A DNA stretch of 64,000 bases from Sulfidibacter corallicola (GTDB taxonomy: Bacteria; Acidobacteriota; Holophagae; Acanthopleuribacterales; Acanthopleuribacteraceae). Position 1 is the stretch's first letter; the number at the start of each line of letters is the position of its first letter. The notes below the pieces were generated by a model. That model did no database searches. It worked only from the letters and a program-made list of their open reading frames with translations, and had not been told where the DNA came from. Both the position numbers and the translations under genes were made by a program. Shown here piece after piece: positions 34,034 through 44,716 of the stretch. Location of the stretch: assembly GCF_017498545.1 (NCBI RefSeq), contig NZ_CP071793.1, positions 1,922,001-1,986,000 of the forward strand, written 5' to 3'.

Positions 34034-35893
34034 TCACAGACGGCGGGCACACTCCCGCGCCAGGTACTTTCGGTAGCGGGCCTTCAAGGTCGCGTCTCGC
34101 GACAGGGACCGCTGCGCGCGCTGATAGGCCCGTTTGGCGTCGGCCGGGCGATTCATGGTTCGATAGGCTTCGCCGAGTTCGAAGGCCAGCATCGCGGATT
34201 CGGGGAACAGCCGCAAACCTGCCTGGTACGCGACGATCCCGTCCCCGTGGGATATGGATCGAAACGCGTAGGATGCGAAATTGCCGAACACCCGCGCGTT
34301 GAAACGACCCGAATGATCACCCTTCCGCTTCAGCCGTTCGGCTGATTCGACGAGCGCATCCACCCCGCCTCGTCGCAACGCTCTGCTCAAAATCGAGAAC
34401 GACATGTCCGGAGCCTCGACGAAGGGCGTTTGCGACTGCAGACCCTTGCCTTCCTCGATGACCAACAGGGCATCTGCCGGTGGGGATTCCACCTCGGTTC
34501 GGACGCCCGATGGCCAATGAACCGTGAGCTTTTTGACCTTCGAAGTGGTTTTCAGGCCAAAATGGGCCCGGGGGGCGTTCTGGCCGCGTCCACCGGTGTG
34601 GGCCATCATAAAGCGTGTTTGGGTCACCGGCTTGCCGTCGATTTCCGAATCGAGCACCACTCGCGCGCCCAGGCCCATGCGATTGCTTTGGTGCCCGATC
34701 AGGCGCACCGCCACTTTGTGGTGATCGTTGGCCCGGTTGGTGAAAAGCCAGTTATTGGTGTTTTCCCAGTTGGTGACGATCAGGTCGAGCGCCCCGTCCC
34801 CATTGTGGTCGCCCCAGGCCGCGCCGTCGCTGTGGCCCCCGTGCGTGATCATGAACCCTTTCGGGACCCGGGTCATGCGGCCGTCGTCGTTGCGGTACAG
34901 GAAATTGTTGCCGCGAAAGACAGCCACGAACAGGTCCTCGTCGCCATCGTTGTCGTAGTCGCCCCACTGTGCGGTCAAGCTGCTGTCGGCGGTGTTGACC
35001 AAGGGCCCGAGGGTGACCTTTTCGAAGGTGCCGTCGCCCAGGTTGCGGTAGAAGAAGTCCACCTGGATGCCGTCCTGATAGTAGTTGCCGTTGGTGACGA
35101 ACAAATCCGGGTCGCCGTCATTGTCGGGATCGCCCCATGCGGCGCCGCTGGACTGGGCTCGATCGCGCACGATCACCGAATCCGTGACGCTTTCGAAGGT
35201 ACCGTCGCCCCGGTTGCGGTACAGGCTGTTGGGTTCCTTGTCGGCGTAATTGACCACGTAGAGGTCTTGGTCGCCATCGCCGTCGTAGTCGATCCAGGTA
35301 GGGCTGTAACTGCTGCGGACCTCCTCTGCCGCGGGCCCCGTGCGGATCCGTTCGAAGCTGCCGTCTCCCTCGTTGCGGTAGAGAAAATTGACCTGGTCGT
35401 AATTGTTGGCGACGTAGAGGTCCAGGTAGCCGTCGTTGTCGTAGTCGCCCCAGGCGGCGGCGTAGGAATCGCCGCGATCGGAAACGATGCTGCCCGTGGT
35501 GACGCGCTCGAAGCGACCGTCGCCCAGGTTGTGGTAGAGAAAGTTGTCCTGCTCGGCCTGGTTGCTCACGAACAGGTCCAGGTAGCCGTCGTTGTCGTAA
35601 TCGCCCCACACCGCACCCGACGAGAATCCGGCGTCATTCACCACCGGGCTGTCGGTCACCAGGGTGAAACGACAGTCGCCCTCGTTGCGGTACAACGCGT
35701 TGTCGCGGTTGTCGGGATTGGCGATGAACAGGTCCAGATCGCCGTCGTTGTCGTAGTCGCCCCAGGCGGCACCCGAAGAGTGGCATCCCGAATCATTGAT
35801 GATGTTGAAGGGATCCGGTGGGGCGAAGGGCGCCTCGTCCACGGCGATGGGCGTCGCCAGCCACAGTACTGCATGTATCCAAAACGTTGTCAT
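34034..35893 (-). CDS. exported FG-GAP/VCBS repeat protein with ASPIC/UnbV domain
   Basis: 619 aa. The ATG at 35893 follows GGAGGAAGG and begins a signal-like segment (MTTFWIHAVLWLATPIA); a longer frame upstream lies within repeat DNA. Seven blades carry a calcium-binding loop of the form D-x-D-x-D-G-x-x-D (WGDYDNDGDLDLF and variants; one is WGDHNGDGALDLI), the mark of FG-GAP/VCBS integrin-like propellers. An ASPIC/UnbV domain follows (MGLGARVVLDSEIDG, HFGLKTTSKVKKLTVHWPSGV). The last ~120 residues look like TPR helices (YQAGLRLFPESAMLAFELGEAYRTMNRPADAKRAYQRA). Many soil and marine bacteria encode such exported proteins; the ligand is unknown. Confidence 0.88.
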   Translation of the reverse strand: MTTFWIHAVLWLATPIAVDEAPFAPPDPFNIINDSGCHSSGAAWGDYDNDGDLDLFIANPDNRDNALYRNEGDCRFTLVTDSPVVNDAGFSSGAVWGDYDNDGYLDLFVSNQAEQDNFLYHNLGDGRFERVTTGSIVSDRGDSYAAAWGDYDNDGYLDLYVANNYDQVNFLYRNEGDGSFERIRTGPAAEEVRSSYSPTWIDYDGDGDQDLYVVNYADKEPNSLYRNRGDGTFESVTDSVIVRDRAQSSGAAWGDPDNDGDPDLFVTNGNYYQDGIQVDFFYRNLGDGTFEKVTLGPLVNTADSSLTAQWGDYDNDGDEDLFVAVFRGNNFLYRNDDGRMTRVPKGFMITHGGHSDGAAWGDHNGDGALDLIVTNWENTNNWLFTNRANDHHKVAVRLIGHQSNRMGLGARVVLDSEIDGKPVTQTRFMMAHTGGRGQNAPRAHFGLKTTSKVKKLTVHWPSGVRTEVESPPADALLVIEEGKGLQSQTPFVEAPDMSFSILSRALRRGGVDALVESAERLKRKGDHSGRFNARVFGNFASYAFRSISHGDGIVAYQAGLRLFPESAMLAFELGEAYRTMNRPADAKRAYQRAQRSLSRDATLKARYRKYLARECARRL

Positions 35894-36358
35894 GTTCCTT
35901 CCTCCGTCATTCAGCCTGGCGTGATGATACGGGGCCGGGTCGCCGGAGGTCACCGATGGTCGGCTTAAGACTTCTGAAGAATGATGAAGTTGTTTGTTTT
36001 GAGAGCGATAGATTGCGTCTTCGGTGCTTGGAAATCTGGCCTTCCGCGATCGAAACAACGGCTTGGACGTCGCTCGGATTCTTTGATCTTTGGGTTTCGA
36101 GATAGGGAGTCGTCGAAGCGGATGGATTTGGTGTTTCCGGATGGGTTGTTTCGAATAGCTGATCCAGCGGGCTTGTTGCTTCTGCCCGAGGCTTTGGTCT
36201 TGGTTTCTCCCTCGTTCATCCGGGCTCTCTATGGTTGGATCGCTTCGATGGGTCCACCAAGCTGGTGGACCTACAGGCGCGACGCCCCTCTCTGAATGCG
36301 GGCTCTCTATGGTTGCGTTCCTTCGAAATGTCGGGCCGGCAGGCTTCCGCTTCTGCCC

Positions 36359-36886
36359 TACCGGCCGTACCCAATCTACCGGTACGACGCCCATTTCGGC
36401 ATAACAGACCCCCCGGTCAGAGTTACTCCGAAGAGCCCGTGCGATCGTAAGCGACGTAAAGCCTGTAGGTTGGCCCGCTGGGCCGACGCGTCGAAGCAAC
36501 CCAAGCAACAACAAGCAATTACGCCGAAGAGCGAAGCCGCCCTTTTCCCTCACGACCCCCATCGAAAGCCGTAAGGTCCAAGGTTTCTCCATCGTGAGAG
36601 CGACGTAAGGCCTGTAGGTCGAACAGCTTGCCATACCGGCCGTGCTCAACCAATCGAAGTGAATTTGCGGCAACGTTTAATGCCATCGAGAGATCGGGCG
36701 GCCCGACTTATTTGCTTCGCTCTTTTACCACCTGATCTTGCGAAGCCTGGGTCGCTTCGAATAGTCCATCGGGCCGATGGACCTACCTGGCACGACGCCC
36801 CTCTCGGCATGCGAGCACTGCGCGATTGGGTCACTTCGAAGTGTCGGGCTGGCAGGCTTCCGCTTCTGCCCCACCGGCCGTGCCAT
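36359..36886 (+). repeat. ~530-bp direct repeat, copy 1
   Basis: Matches 36900-37427 at a constant offset of 541 bases with only scattered substitutions (roughly 95% identical by eye). It contains one reverse and one forward REP-like hairpin. Confidence 0.9.
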
Positions 36887-36899
36887 ACCGGCCGTGCCA

Positions 36900-37427
36900 T
36901 ACCGGCCGTACCCAATCTACCGGTACGATGCCCATTTCGGCATAACAGACCTCCCGGTCAGAGTTACTCCGAAGAGCCCGTGCGATCGTAAGCTACGTAA
37001 AGCCTGTAGGTTGGCCCGCTGGGCCGACGCGTCGAAGCAACCCAAGCAACAACAAGCAATTACGCCAAAGAGCGAAGCTGCCCTTTTCCCTCAGGACCCC
37101 CATCGAAAGCCGTAAGGTCCAAGGTTCCTCCATCGTGAGAGCGACGTAAGGCCTGTAGGTCGAACAGCTTGCCCTACCGGCCGTGTTCAACCAATCGAAG
37201 TGATTTTGCGGCAACGTTTAATGCCATCGAGAGATCGGGCGGCCCGACTTATTTGCTTCGCTCTTTTACCACCTGATCTTGCGAAGCCTGGGTCGCTTCG
37301 AATAGTCCATCGGGCCGATGGACCTACCTGGCACGACGACCTTCTCGGCCTGCGAGCACTGCGCCATTGGGTCACTTCGAAGTATCGGGCCGGCAGGCTT
37401 CCGCTTCTGCCATACCGGCCGTGCTCA
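36900..37427 (+). repeat. ~530-bp direct repeat, copy 2
   Basis: Second copy of 36359-36886. Its last third is repeated again, partially, at about 37410-37640 (offset 238), with the changes CCTC for CCCC and AGGC for GGGC. Confidence 0.9.
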
Positions 37428-37875
37428 ACCAATCGAAGTGATTTTGCGGCAACGTTTAATGCCATCGAGGGATCGGGAGGCCCGACTTATTGGCTTCGCT
37501 CTTTTACCACTTGATCTTGCGAAGCCTGGGTCGCTTCGAATAGTCCATCGGGCCGATGGACCTACCTGGCACGACGACCCTCTCGGCCTGCGAGCACTGC
37601 GCGATTGGGTCACTTCGAAGTGTCGGGCCGGCGGCCCAACCTACCGCCGCGACACCTCTCAAAGCATGCGGGAACTTCTTGGTTGGGTCGCTTCGAAAAG
37701 ATCATCGGGCCGATGATCCTACCTGGCTTTGTCGGGCCAGCGGCCCAAACTACCGCCGCGACGCCTCTCAAAGCATGCGGGAACTCCTTGGTTGGGTCGC
37801 TTCGAGGCGGACCTGAAACCTGATACCCGATACCTGACAGCGTGGCGTTTCGGCCAATCGGCCGAAACGCCACTC

Positions 37876-39771
37876 CTAATTGCTTCGATCGGTAAGTGGA
37901 TTGATCCGTTCGATCAGCTCCCGATAGCGGGGGTCCTTCCGCAACGGTTCGTATTTGGGGTCCACCGAGACCCAGAGGACCTCCACCTGTCGCATGTTGA
38001 CCGCCTGGCCCAACCAGTGGAATGCACCCTCCAGATCGCCGATCGAAAGGCTGTAGCGTGCGAAGGCCAGCGGCGGCCGGTAGTGTCCCAGATGGCGGTA
38101 CTCGCCCGTGTCCAAAAGGCGGCGGTAGACTGCCGAACCGCCGCCCTCGGCGAAGGCGCGATCGAACGCGGCCAACTCCTCCGCTGTGAAGGCACGCAGC
38201 TCCATGATGGCGCGCATGTGGCGATAGGCGTCATGTTCGCGGCCCATGTTGTCGTAGATCTTCATCGCCGAGTCGTGGAACATCAGCGGGGGGATGGGGG
38301 CCGGCCGCAGGCGTTGCAGCTCATCCAGGGCGCGCTCGTAATCGCGAGCCATGTTGTGGATCCAGGCCACGACGGGGCGCGAGTAACTCAACGGATCCAG
38401 TTCCCGCAGCCGTGCCACGTGACTCAAGGCTTCGTCGGTCTTGCCCTGGGCCAACAGAAACTGGGCGTAGCTGAAATGGACCTCGGCCATGCCGGGTGCG
38501 AGGTCGAGCGCTCGACGGAAATGGGTTTCGGCTTCCGCGAAGCGCCAGTCGCGCAGGAACGACAGGTCGGCGCGGAGCAGGTGCGCTTCCGCCAAATTCG
38601 GGTTCAGGGCCAGGGCCTTGTGCAACATGGCGTCGAGTTCGTCGGCCTCGGGCGCGTTCGGCGAAAAGGCATCTTGGAGGCGCAGCCGCACCTTGACCAG
38701 GCCCAGGTAGGCGCGCGCGAACCGCGGCGCCAGGTCGACCGCGCGCTGGAAACGGACCGCGGCTTCGTGCCAATCCTCGCGGCGCTCCATGGCCAACCAG
38801 TAGCATCCGCTCCAATAGGCGTCCAGCGCTTCGGGGGGAACCGAATCCTCACGCGACGGCGCGGTCAAGCCGAGTGCCGCGGCGATGCCCGTGGCCGCGG
38901 TCGAAGCCGGCTGCGTGGCGTGTACGGGGCCGATCGACTGGGTGTGCGACCACAGGTTCCGACCACGCGCCACTTCGTGCAGGTTCAGCGACAAAGAGAT
39001 CGCCTCTTCTTCCGTGTGGAGCGAACCCTCGAGAACCAGGTCGGCACCCAGCTCACGGCCGCGCGCGAGCGGGCTCGTGTCCCTGCCTTCCTGTTGCGCG
39101 ACCGAGCCCCGCGAAATGACCCGTAATCCGGGGACGACGGCCAACTCGGCGGTCAGTTGATCGACGAGGCCTCGAGCTACGTGATCGAGATCGGCATCGG
39201 CGGGAAACGCCAACGGCAAAACGGCCACCAGCCTTCCTTTGGATGGCTGTGTTTCGGTGGTGGTGAGCGCAGTCGGGTCGGTCGATGCCGAGTGAGGACG
39301 CCACAACCAGATGGCCGCAAGTCCCAGCGACAGCAGGATGCCCGTGGCCAGGACGGTGCGCCGCGTGCGGCCCGTGGCGTTCGGGGGCGTTTCGAGAGGA
39401 TCAGTTTTTTCCGGGATCGGGTCGGGTGACGGAACGCGTGCGTCGCGGGGCGGAACCGACACGTGCGCGATCAGGCAATATCCCTTGCCGGGAACGGTCT
39501 TGATGTATCGGGGCTTGCGCGCGTCGTCCCCAAGCGCCTTGCGAATGTGGCTGATCGCCACCGCCAACACGTCGTGACTGACGTGACGTCCCTCCCAGAC
39601 CGTGGCCAACAGGTCCTCGCGAGAGAGCGTTCGATCGGGATGGGCGGCGAGTTGGATGAGGACGCACATGTGCTTGTGGTCCAGGCGCCGCTCTTCCTCG
39701 CCGCGAATCAAACGGTTCTGGTGAGGACGGACCTCCCAGTCGCCGAGGTGAATCACATGTGAACCCGTCAA
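37876..39771 (-). CDS. winged-helix transmembrane TPR protein (CadC-like)
   Basis: 631 aa from a TTG at 39771, five bases after AGGAGG. The N-terminal ~105 residues are an OmpR-type winged helix (LGDWEVRPHQNRLIRGEEERRL, RTLSREDLLATVWEGRHVSHDVL, ISHIRKALGDDARKPRYIKTVPGKGYCL). One span follows (VLATGILLSLGLAAIWLW, ~140-158), then a TolB/adenylate-cyclase-associated type domain (VAVLPLAFPADADLDHVARGLVDQL, ELGADLVLEGSL) and TPR repeats to the end (LAEAHLLRADLSFLRDWRFAEAETHFRRALDLAPGM-type units). The layout parallels the protein at 18822-21407, but the sequence is distant. Probably a membrane-bound one-component regulator; targets unknown. Confidence 0.85.
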   Translation of the reverse strand: MTGSHVIHLGDWEVRPHQNRLIRGEEERRLDHKHMCVLIQLAAHPDRTLSREDLLATVWEGRHVSHDVLAVAISHIRKALGDDARKPRYIKTVPGKGYCLIAHVSVPPRDARVPSPDPIPEKTDPLETPPNATGRTRRTVLATGILLSLGLAAIWLWRPHSASTDPTALTTTETQPSKGRLVAVLPLAFPADADLDHVARGLVDQLTAELAVVPGLRVISRGSVAQQEGRDTSPLARGRELGADLVLEGSLHTEEEAISLSLNLHEVARGRNLWSHTQSIGPVHATQPASTAATGIAAALGLTAPSREDSVPPEALDAYWSGCYWLAMERREDWHEAAVRFQRAVDLAPRFARAYLGLVKVRLRLQDAFSPNAPEADELDAMLHKALALNPNLAEAHLLRADLSFLRDWRFAEAETHFRRALDLAPGMAEVHFSYAQFLLAQGKTDEALSHVARLRELDPLSYSRPVVAWIHNMARDYERALDELQRLRPAPIPPLMFHDSAMKIYDNMGREHDAYRHMRAIMELRAFTAEELAAFDRAFAEGGGSAVYRRLLDTGEYRHLGHYRPPLAFARYSLSIGDLEGAFHWLGQAVNMRQVEVLWVSVDPKYEPLRKDPRYRELIERINPLTDRSN

Positions 39772-40047
39772 ATGGGCCTCCTCGATCGGTGCCTGGCTAT
39801 TGTACCCGATACGTCGATCGAACCCGGCAGGACGGCCGACCTGCCAGGATCTTCGCGGGTTATCTTACAGTAAATGCACAAGGCCTCTTTCGCCACGAGG
39901 TTGCCGTGATATGCTTGTCGCGTTGGGAACAGCCCACCATTTCGATACGAATTACGACGAATCAGGCTCATTCCTAAAGTGTGCGATTCGGATGGTTGCG
40001 ATGTGCCGAAAGTCGCTCAATCCAAGGTCTGGGCCGATTGGGAATCG
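39772..40047. other. divergent intergenic region with dispersed repeat
   Basis: Separates the winged-helix/TPR gene from the ABC operon. It includes copy E of the GTGCGATTCGG repeat (39976-40018), which runs through the upstream part of the ATPase frame; this argues for the later ATG start of that gene. Confidence 0.5.
39976..40018 (+). repeat. dispersed short repeat (GTGCGATTCGG family), copy E
   Basis: Contains CCTAAAGTGTGCGATTCGG with the same downstream GCGATG tract as copy A at 16514. CCTAA also precedes the core in the copy near 17572 (minus strand). Confidence 0.6.
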
Positions 40048-40976
<929 letters not shown>

Positions 40977-40980
<4 letters not shown>

Positions 40981-42326
40981 TTGGCACCATACTTCACGTC
41001 AGTTGGCTCACGCTCAAGCGGGATTATGTGGCCCTGGGCCTGACATTCCTGCTTCCGGTCGTGTTTTTCTCGATTTTTGCCGGGATCTTCAGCGGCATGG
41101 GCGGTGGCAACGGCGCCAGCGTCATGCGACCGCTTTCGGTGTTGGTGGTGCGCGGAGACGACGAACCCTTCTCACACAGGTTCGCGCAAGAGCTCGACGG
41201 GCAAGACATGGTGAACGTCACCGATTTCGTCGACCTGGCCCAGACCGTCGAGGACACGGAAACGCCTGCGCCCGCGCATGATCCGGAACCGGAAACGGAA
41301 TTGGAAACGGCGGTGCGGCTGGTCCGCGTCGGAACTTTCGATGCGGCGGTGGTATTGCCCGCCAACCTGCTCGAATCGATCGCCGACTTCGGCGGTCAGG
41401 CGCCACCCGCCAAAGTGGTCTACGATCCCTCGAATCCCGCCTCCCGCATGATGCTGGAAGGGGTTATGCAATCGACGGCCATGAACTCGGCGCCCGGACT
41501 CATGATGAATCGCGGGTTGGACATGTTCGTCCAGTACGGCGGGCCGCTGACCGAATCGCAAAAGAGTGCGGTCGAGTCCGGCCAGAGTTTTTTTGGCGGT
41601 GACCAGGGATCCGGCGCTGGTTCGACCGGGCTGATCGCGGTGGAATCCATCGACGCCCGGCAGTTCGGCAAGCAAGAGAAGGATCCCGAGAAGAAGACCA
41701 ATATCGTGGCCTACTACGCGGCCGGGATCGGGGTCATGTTTTTGTTGTTCTCGATGACCGGTGCCGGCGGCGCCCTTTTGGAAGAAGAGGAGTCCGGTAC
41801 GCTCGACCGCCTATTGACGTCGCGTTTGAGTATCGGTTCGCTGTTGTTCGGGAAGTGGTTGTTCTTCGGGTTCGTCGGCATCGCCCAGTTGACCTTGATG
41901 TTCGTCTGGGGCGCCCTGGTATTCGATTTGGACCTGTTCTCCGTCAAGCATTTCGCCGGATTTGCCGTGATGACCCTGGTATCCGCGGCGGCTGCCTCGG
42001 CCTTCGGCATCCTGCTGGCCACGTTCGCCAAGAGCCGTGCCCAGTTAAGCGGCATGTCGACCATTCTGATCCTGGTGATGTCGGCGATGGGCGGCAGCAT
42101 GGTCCCGCGCTTCGTGATGCCGGCCTACATGGACCGCGCCGCCAAATTCACCTTCAACGGCTGGGCCATCGACGGCTTCCTGAAAGTGTTCTGGCGCGAG
42201 AATCCGGATCACGATCTGCTGGAATCGCTGTTGTACCTCGCCCCGGAAGTGTCGGTCCTGGGTGCCATGGCCATCGTGTTCCTGGCTATCGCGGGTCGGT
42301 TCGCCCGCCGCTGGCAGCCCGCCTGA
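40977..42326 (+). CDS. ABC-2 type transporter permease
   Basis: 449 aa from ATG 40977, overlapping the ATPase stop. The first span ([21 protein letters not shown]) is followed by a ~200-residue extracytoplasmic region, as in NatB/YhgE-like and ABC2_membrane_3 permeases. At least five spans follow from ~residue 245 ([94 protein letters not shown]). The conserved [16 protein letters not shown] coupling helix is present. The gene runs to within four bases of the convergent glutaminase gene, leaving no room for a separate terminator. Confidence 0.92.
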
Positions 42327-42330
42327 TCGG

Positions 42331-44289
42331 TCAGCCGGGTGCGGGGCACGTGAACATTTGCAGGCCCAGGTCGCGGGCCAGGGTGCCCAACATGGCGGCA
42401 CCGCGAACCGAGGTTCCGTAAGGATCGAGGGGTGGCGAATAGACCGCGATACCCATTTGACCCGGAACCGCGGCCACGATGGCGCCGCTGATGGCGCTCT
42501 TGGCGGGGATGCCCACGTCGAAGGCGAACTGACCGGAACTGTCGTGCATGCCGCAGGTGGCCATGACGGTGAGGATGTGGGGCACCAGGTCGGGATCGAT
42601 AACTTGGCGACCGGTGATCGGATTGCGTCCGCCGGCGGCCAGCGTGGCGCCCATTCGGGCCAGCAACCGGCAGTCGACGCGCACCGAATTTTGGAGGAAG
42701 TAGCGCTCCAACGTCGGAGTGACCTCGGGGATGATGTCGAACTTGCGCAGCAGGTAGGCGATCGCCCGGTTGCGCTCGCCGGCCGTGCGTTCCGAGGCCA
42801 GGGCCAGCATGTCCACTTCCGGTTGGTCGGAGCCGGCGAATTCCCGGTAGGCGGTCAACATGTCGCCGAGCTGGTGGGAGGCGTTCGGTCCCAGCAGCAT
42901 CGAGGCGATCGTCAGCGCGCCGGCGTTGTTGAGCGGGTTGTGGGGCCGCCGGAGACGCTGATCCAGATGGATGGCGTGGAAGGGGTTGCCGCTCGGTTCC
43001 ACGCCCAATTTGCGGTGAACCCGTTGCATGCCGTGCCGTTGCAGGGCCAGGGCATAGGAGAACGGCGAGGCCGCGGCCTGAAGGGTGAACCCTTCGTCGG
43101 CGTCGCCGAACGCCGCTTCGACTCCGTCCGCGGTGCAAATGGCCACCGCCATGCGATGGGGATTGGCGGCCTGCAACTCGGGATAGAAATCCGAATTGCT
43201 GCCGCCCGTCGTGCAAAGTGCCGATTCGAAGGCGCTCGTACAGGCCCAGCGCAGGACCAGCGGGGCGCTGCGGGTGGGCTGCGGCCGAACCACCACCGGC
43301 GCCCGCGCGGCGGGAAGAAAGACGTGGATGCCGCGGCGCTTGGAGAGGCGCTCCAAAAAGGAGAGACCGCGCACGCTGTTGCCGTTTTCGTCCAGCCGGG
43401 GTGAAAACACGGCGATGCCCATGCGGCCGGGGACGACGGCGAAGATGCCGCCGCAGACGCCGCTCTTGGCGGGGACGCCCACGTCGAACCAGAACCGGCC
43501 GGCGTAATCGTAGAGGCCGCAGGTGGCCATGACCGTGAGCACGTCGCGCACGACCTTCGCCGGCAGGACCTTGCGACCGGTGAGGGGATGGGTGCCGGCA
43601 TTGGCCAGGGTGGCCGCCATCACGGCCAGGTCGTGACAATTCGCGCGCACCGCACAGGCTTTGAAGTAAAAATCCAGCGCGGTTTCCACCGGCACGTCGA
43701 GCATGTGGAAAAAGTGCATCAGGTGGGCCAGCGCGCGATTGCCGAATCCCGTGTCCCGTTCGCTGAGGTAGACCGCCGAATCGAACTCGATGTTCTCGCG
43801 ACCCATCAAGTCCGAAAAGATGCTGCGGATGCGGCGAACCTGCTCGCGTTCCGAACCGTGGGAGAACATGCCGGCCACGCCGATCGCGCCGGCGTTGACC
43901 ATCGGGTTGTGGGGGCGTTTGCTGCCCGATTCCAAGATCAACATGGCGTCGAACGGTCGGCCCGTCGGTTCCACGCCGACCCGGGCATGAACCGCCTCGG
44001 GGGTGAAACGGTGGAGTGCGGTTCCGTAGAGAAACGGTTTGACCATCGATTGGAGGGTGAAGGCATCGCGGGCGCCACCCACGCTGAAAACGCGACCGTC
44101 GGTCAGGCAGACCGCCGCGGCGAACCGGTCGGGATCGACGCGGGCCAGCTCGGGGATGTAGTCCGCCGGAGCGCCGCCATCGATGTCGCGGCAGGATTCG
44201 AACACCGCCTCCAGCTCTCGTTGTATCGGATGGTCCGCCCCCGTCCGTCCCGTCGAGGCGGCTCCGATCTCGGCGTCGCGTCGTTTCAC
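42331..44289 (-). CDS. double-domain glutaminase with inactive-looking second half
   Basis: 652 aa from a GTG at 44289, with AAAGGAG upstream. Bacterial glutaminases (about 310 aa) hydrolyse glutamine to glutamate and ammonia with a beta-lactamase-like fold and a Ser-x-x-Lys pair. Here two glutaminase domains are fused head to tail. The N-terminal one (~25-325) has the complete site: FTLQSMVKP (Ser81, Lys84), NPMVNAGAI, SERDTGFGNRALAHLM and VPAKSGVCGGI. The C-terminal one (~350-645) has FTLQAAASP, replacing the catalytic pair with Ala405 and Ser408, although NPLNNAGAL, SERTAGERNRAIAYLL and IPAKSAISGAI are kept. It should be cytoplasmic. The second half may regulate the first, mediate assembly or bind ligand; that is inference. 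Confidence 0.9.
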   Translation of the reverse strand: MKRRDAEIGAASTGRTGADHPIQRELEAVFESCRDIDGGAPADYIPELARVDPDRFAAAVCLTDGRVFSVGGARDAFTLQSMVKPFLYGTALHRFTPEAVHARVGVEPTGRPFDAMLILESGSKRPHNPMVNAGAIGVAGMFSHGSEREQVRRIRSIFSDLMGRENIEFDSAVYLSERDTGFGNRALAHLMHFFHMLDVPVETALDFYFKACAVRANCHDLAVMAATLANAGTHPLTGRKVLPAKVVRDVLTVMATCGLYDYAGRFWFDVGVPAKSGVCGGIFAVVPGRMGIAVFSPRLDENGNSVRGLSFLERLSKRRGIHVFLPAARAPVVVRPQPTRSAPLVLRWACTSAFESALCTTGGSNSDFYPELQAANPHRMAVAICTADGVEAAFGDADEGFTLQAAASPFSYALALQRHGMQRVHRKLGVEPSGNPFHAIHLDQRLRRPHNPLNNAGALTIASMLLGPNASHQLGDMLTAYREFAGSDQPEVDMLALASERTAGERNRAIAYLLRKFDIIPEVTPTLERYFLQNSVRVDCRLLARMGATLAAGGRNPITGRQVIDPDLVPHILTVMATCGMHDSSGQFAFDVGIPAKSAISGAIVAAVPGQMGIAVYSPPLDPYGTSVRGAAMLGTLARDLGLQMFTCPAPG

Positions 44290-44716
44290 CCTGACTCCTT
44301 TCGCGGGCCCCCGGTAAATTCGAGCCCGCTCGATCCTTTCTTCTTGAGTTAGCGCACATTACTGAGAAACAAAAGGATTACTTTCCCAATAGGCTTAAGG
44401 ATCTCTCCCAATTTTGTTAAACTCAATACTAAACCAAAAAGCGCGAACCGGCAGTCGGGTCCCCTCTCTTCGGCTTTCGCGTAAAGGATGAACGCGCCAC
44501 TTCATGGAGTCCGGAACCTCACGTGAGGGAGCTGGACATGGAGAAGAATCGGAAAGAATCTTTGGAGCGGTTGGTCTGGAAATCGGAGGCTCTCCTGTCC
44601 CCTTCGAGGTGCATTTGTCACTGGATGCGGCGGGCTACTTCTGATCGTGTGCGATGCTCGGGGTGACCGGCATTTCGAGATTCCGCTTGCAAACTACTCA
44701 GACAATCAGGTGATCA
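44290..44716. other. divergent intergenic region
   Basis: About 430 bases between the glutaminase and kinase genes, holding both promoters. An AT-rich tract lies at 44345-44440. No gene, repeat or terminator was recognised. Confidence 0.4.

Larger units (their letters stand above)
35894..37875. repeat. REP-like hairpin cluster 1 (noncoding, ~2 kb)
   Basis: No gene is supported. Nine hairpins share one plan: GCTTCGA, a stem of 5-9 bp, a 3-nt tip (GGC, AGC or their complements), the second arm, then CTAC followed by GGC-CGACGCC-CTCTC. Positions: 36251-36271, 36470-36486 (reverse), 36764-36782, 37011-37027 (reverse), 37305-37323, 37543-37561, 37625-37637, 37700-37718 and 37734-37746. Stem sequences differ (GGTCCACCA, GTCCATCG, GATCATCG, GGGCC), but each arm pairs with its partner. 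In one orientation GTAG sits at the 5' foot, as in REP elements served by RAYT (TnpA-REP) transposases. No RAYT gene is in the window. Confidence 0.8.

Noticed and set aside
34430..35968. 512-codon open frame on the plus strand
   Set aside because: Mirror frame of the FG-GAP gene; the repetitive VVVAPG-type translation is the reverse of the repeated WGDYDNDG codons.
36359..37805. CRISPR array
   Set aside because: Repeats are long, unevenly spaced and contain hairpins in both orientations; no spacers of constant length and no cas genes.
35981..37823. Several 60-130-codon frames in both strands with similar translations
   Set aside because: They are translations of the direct repeats and hairpins; none has a ribosome site and frames change between copies.
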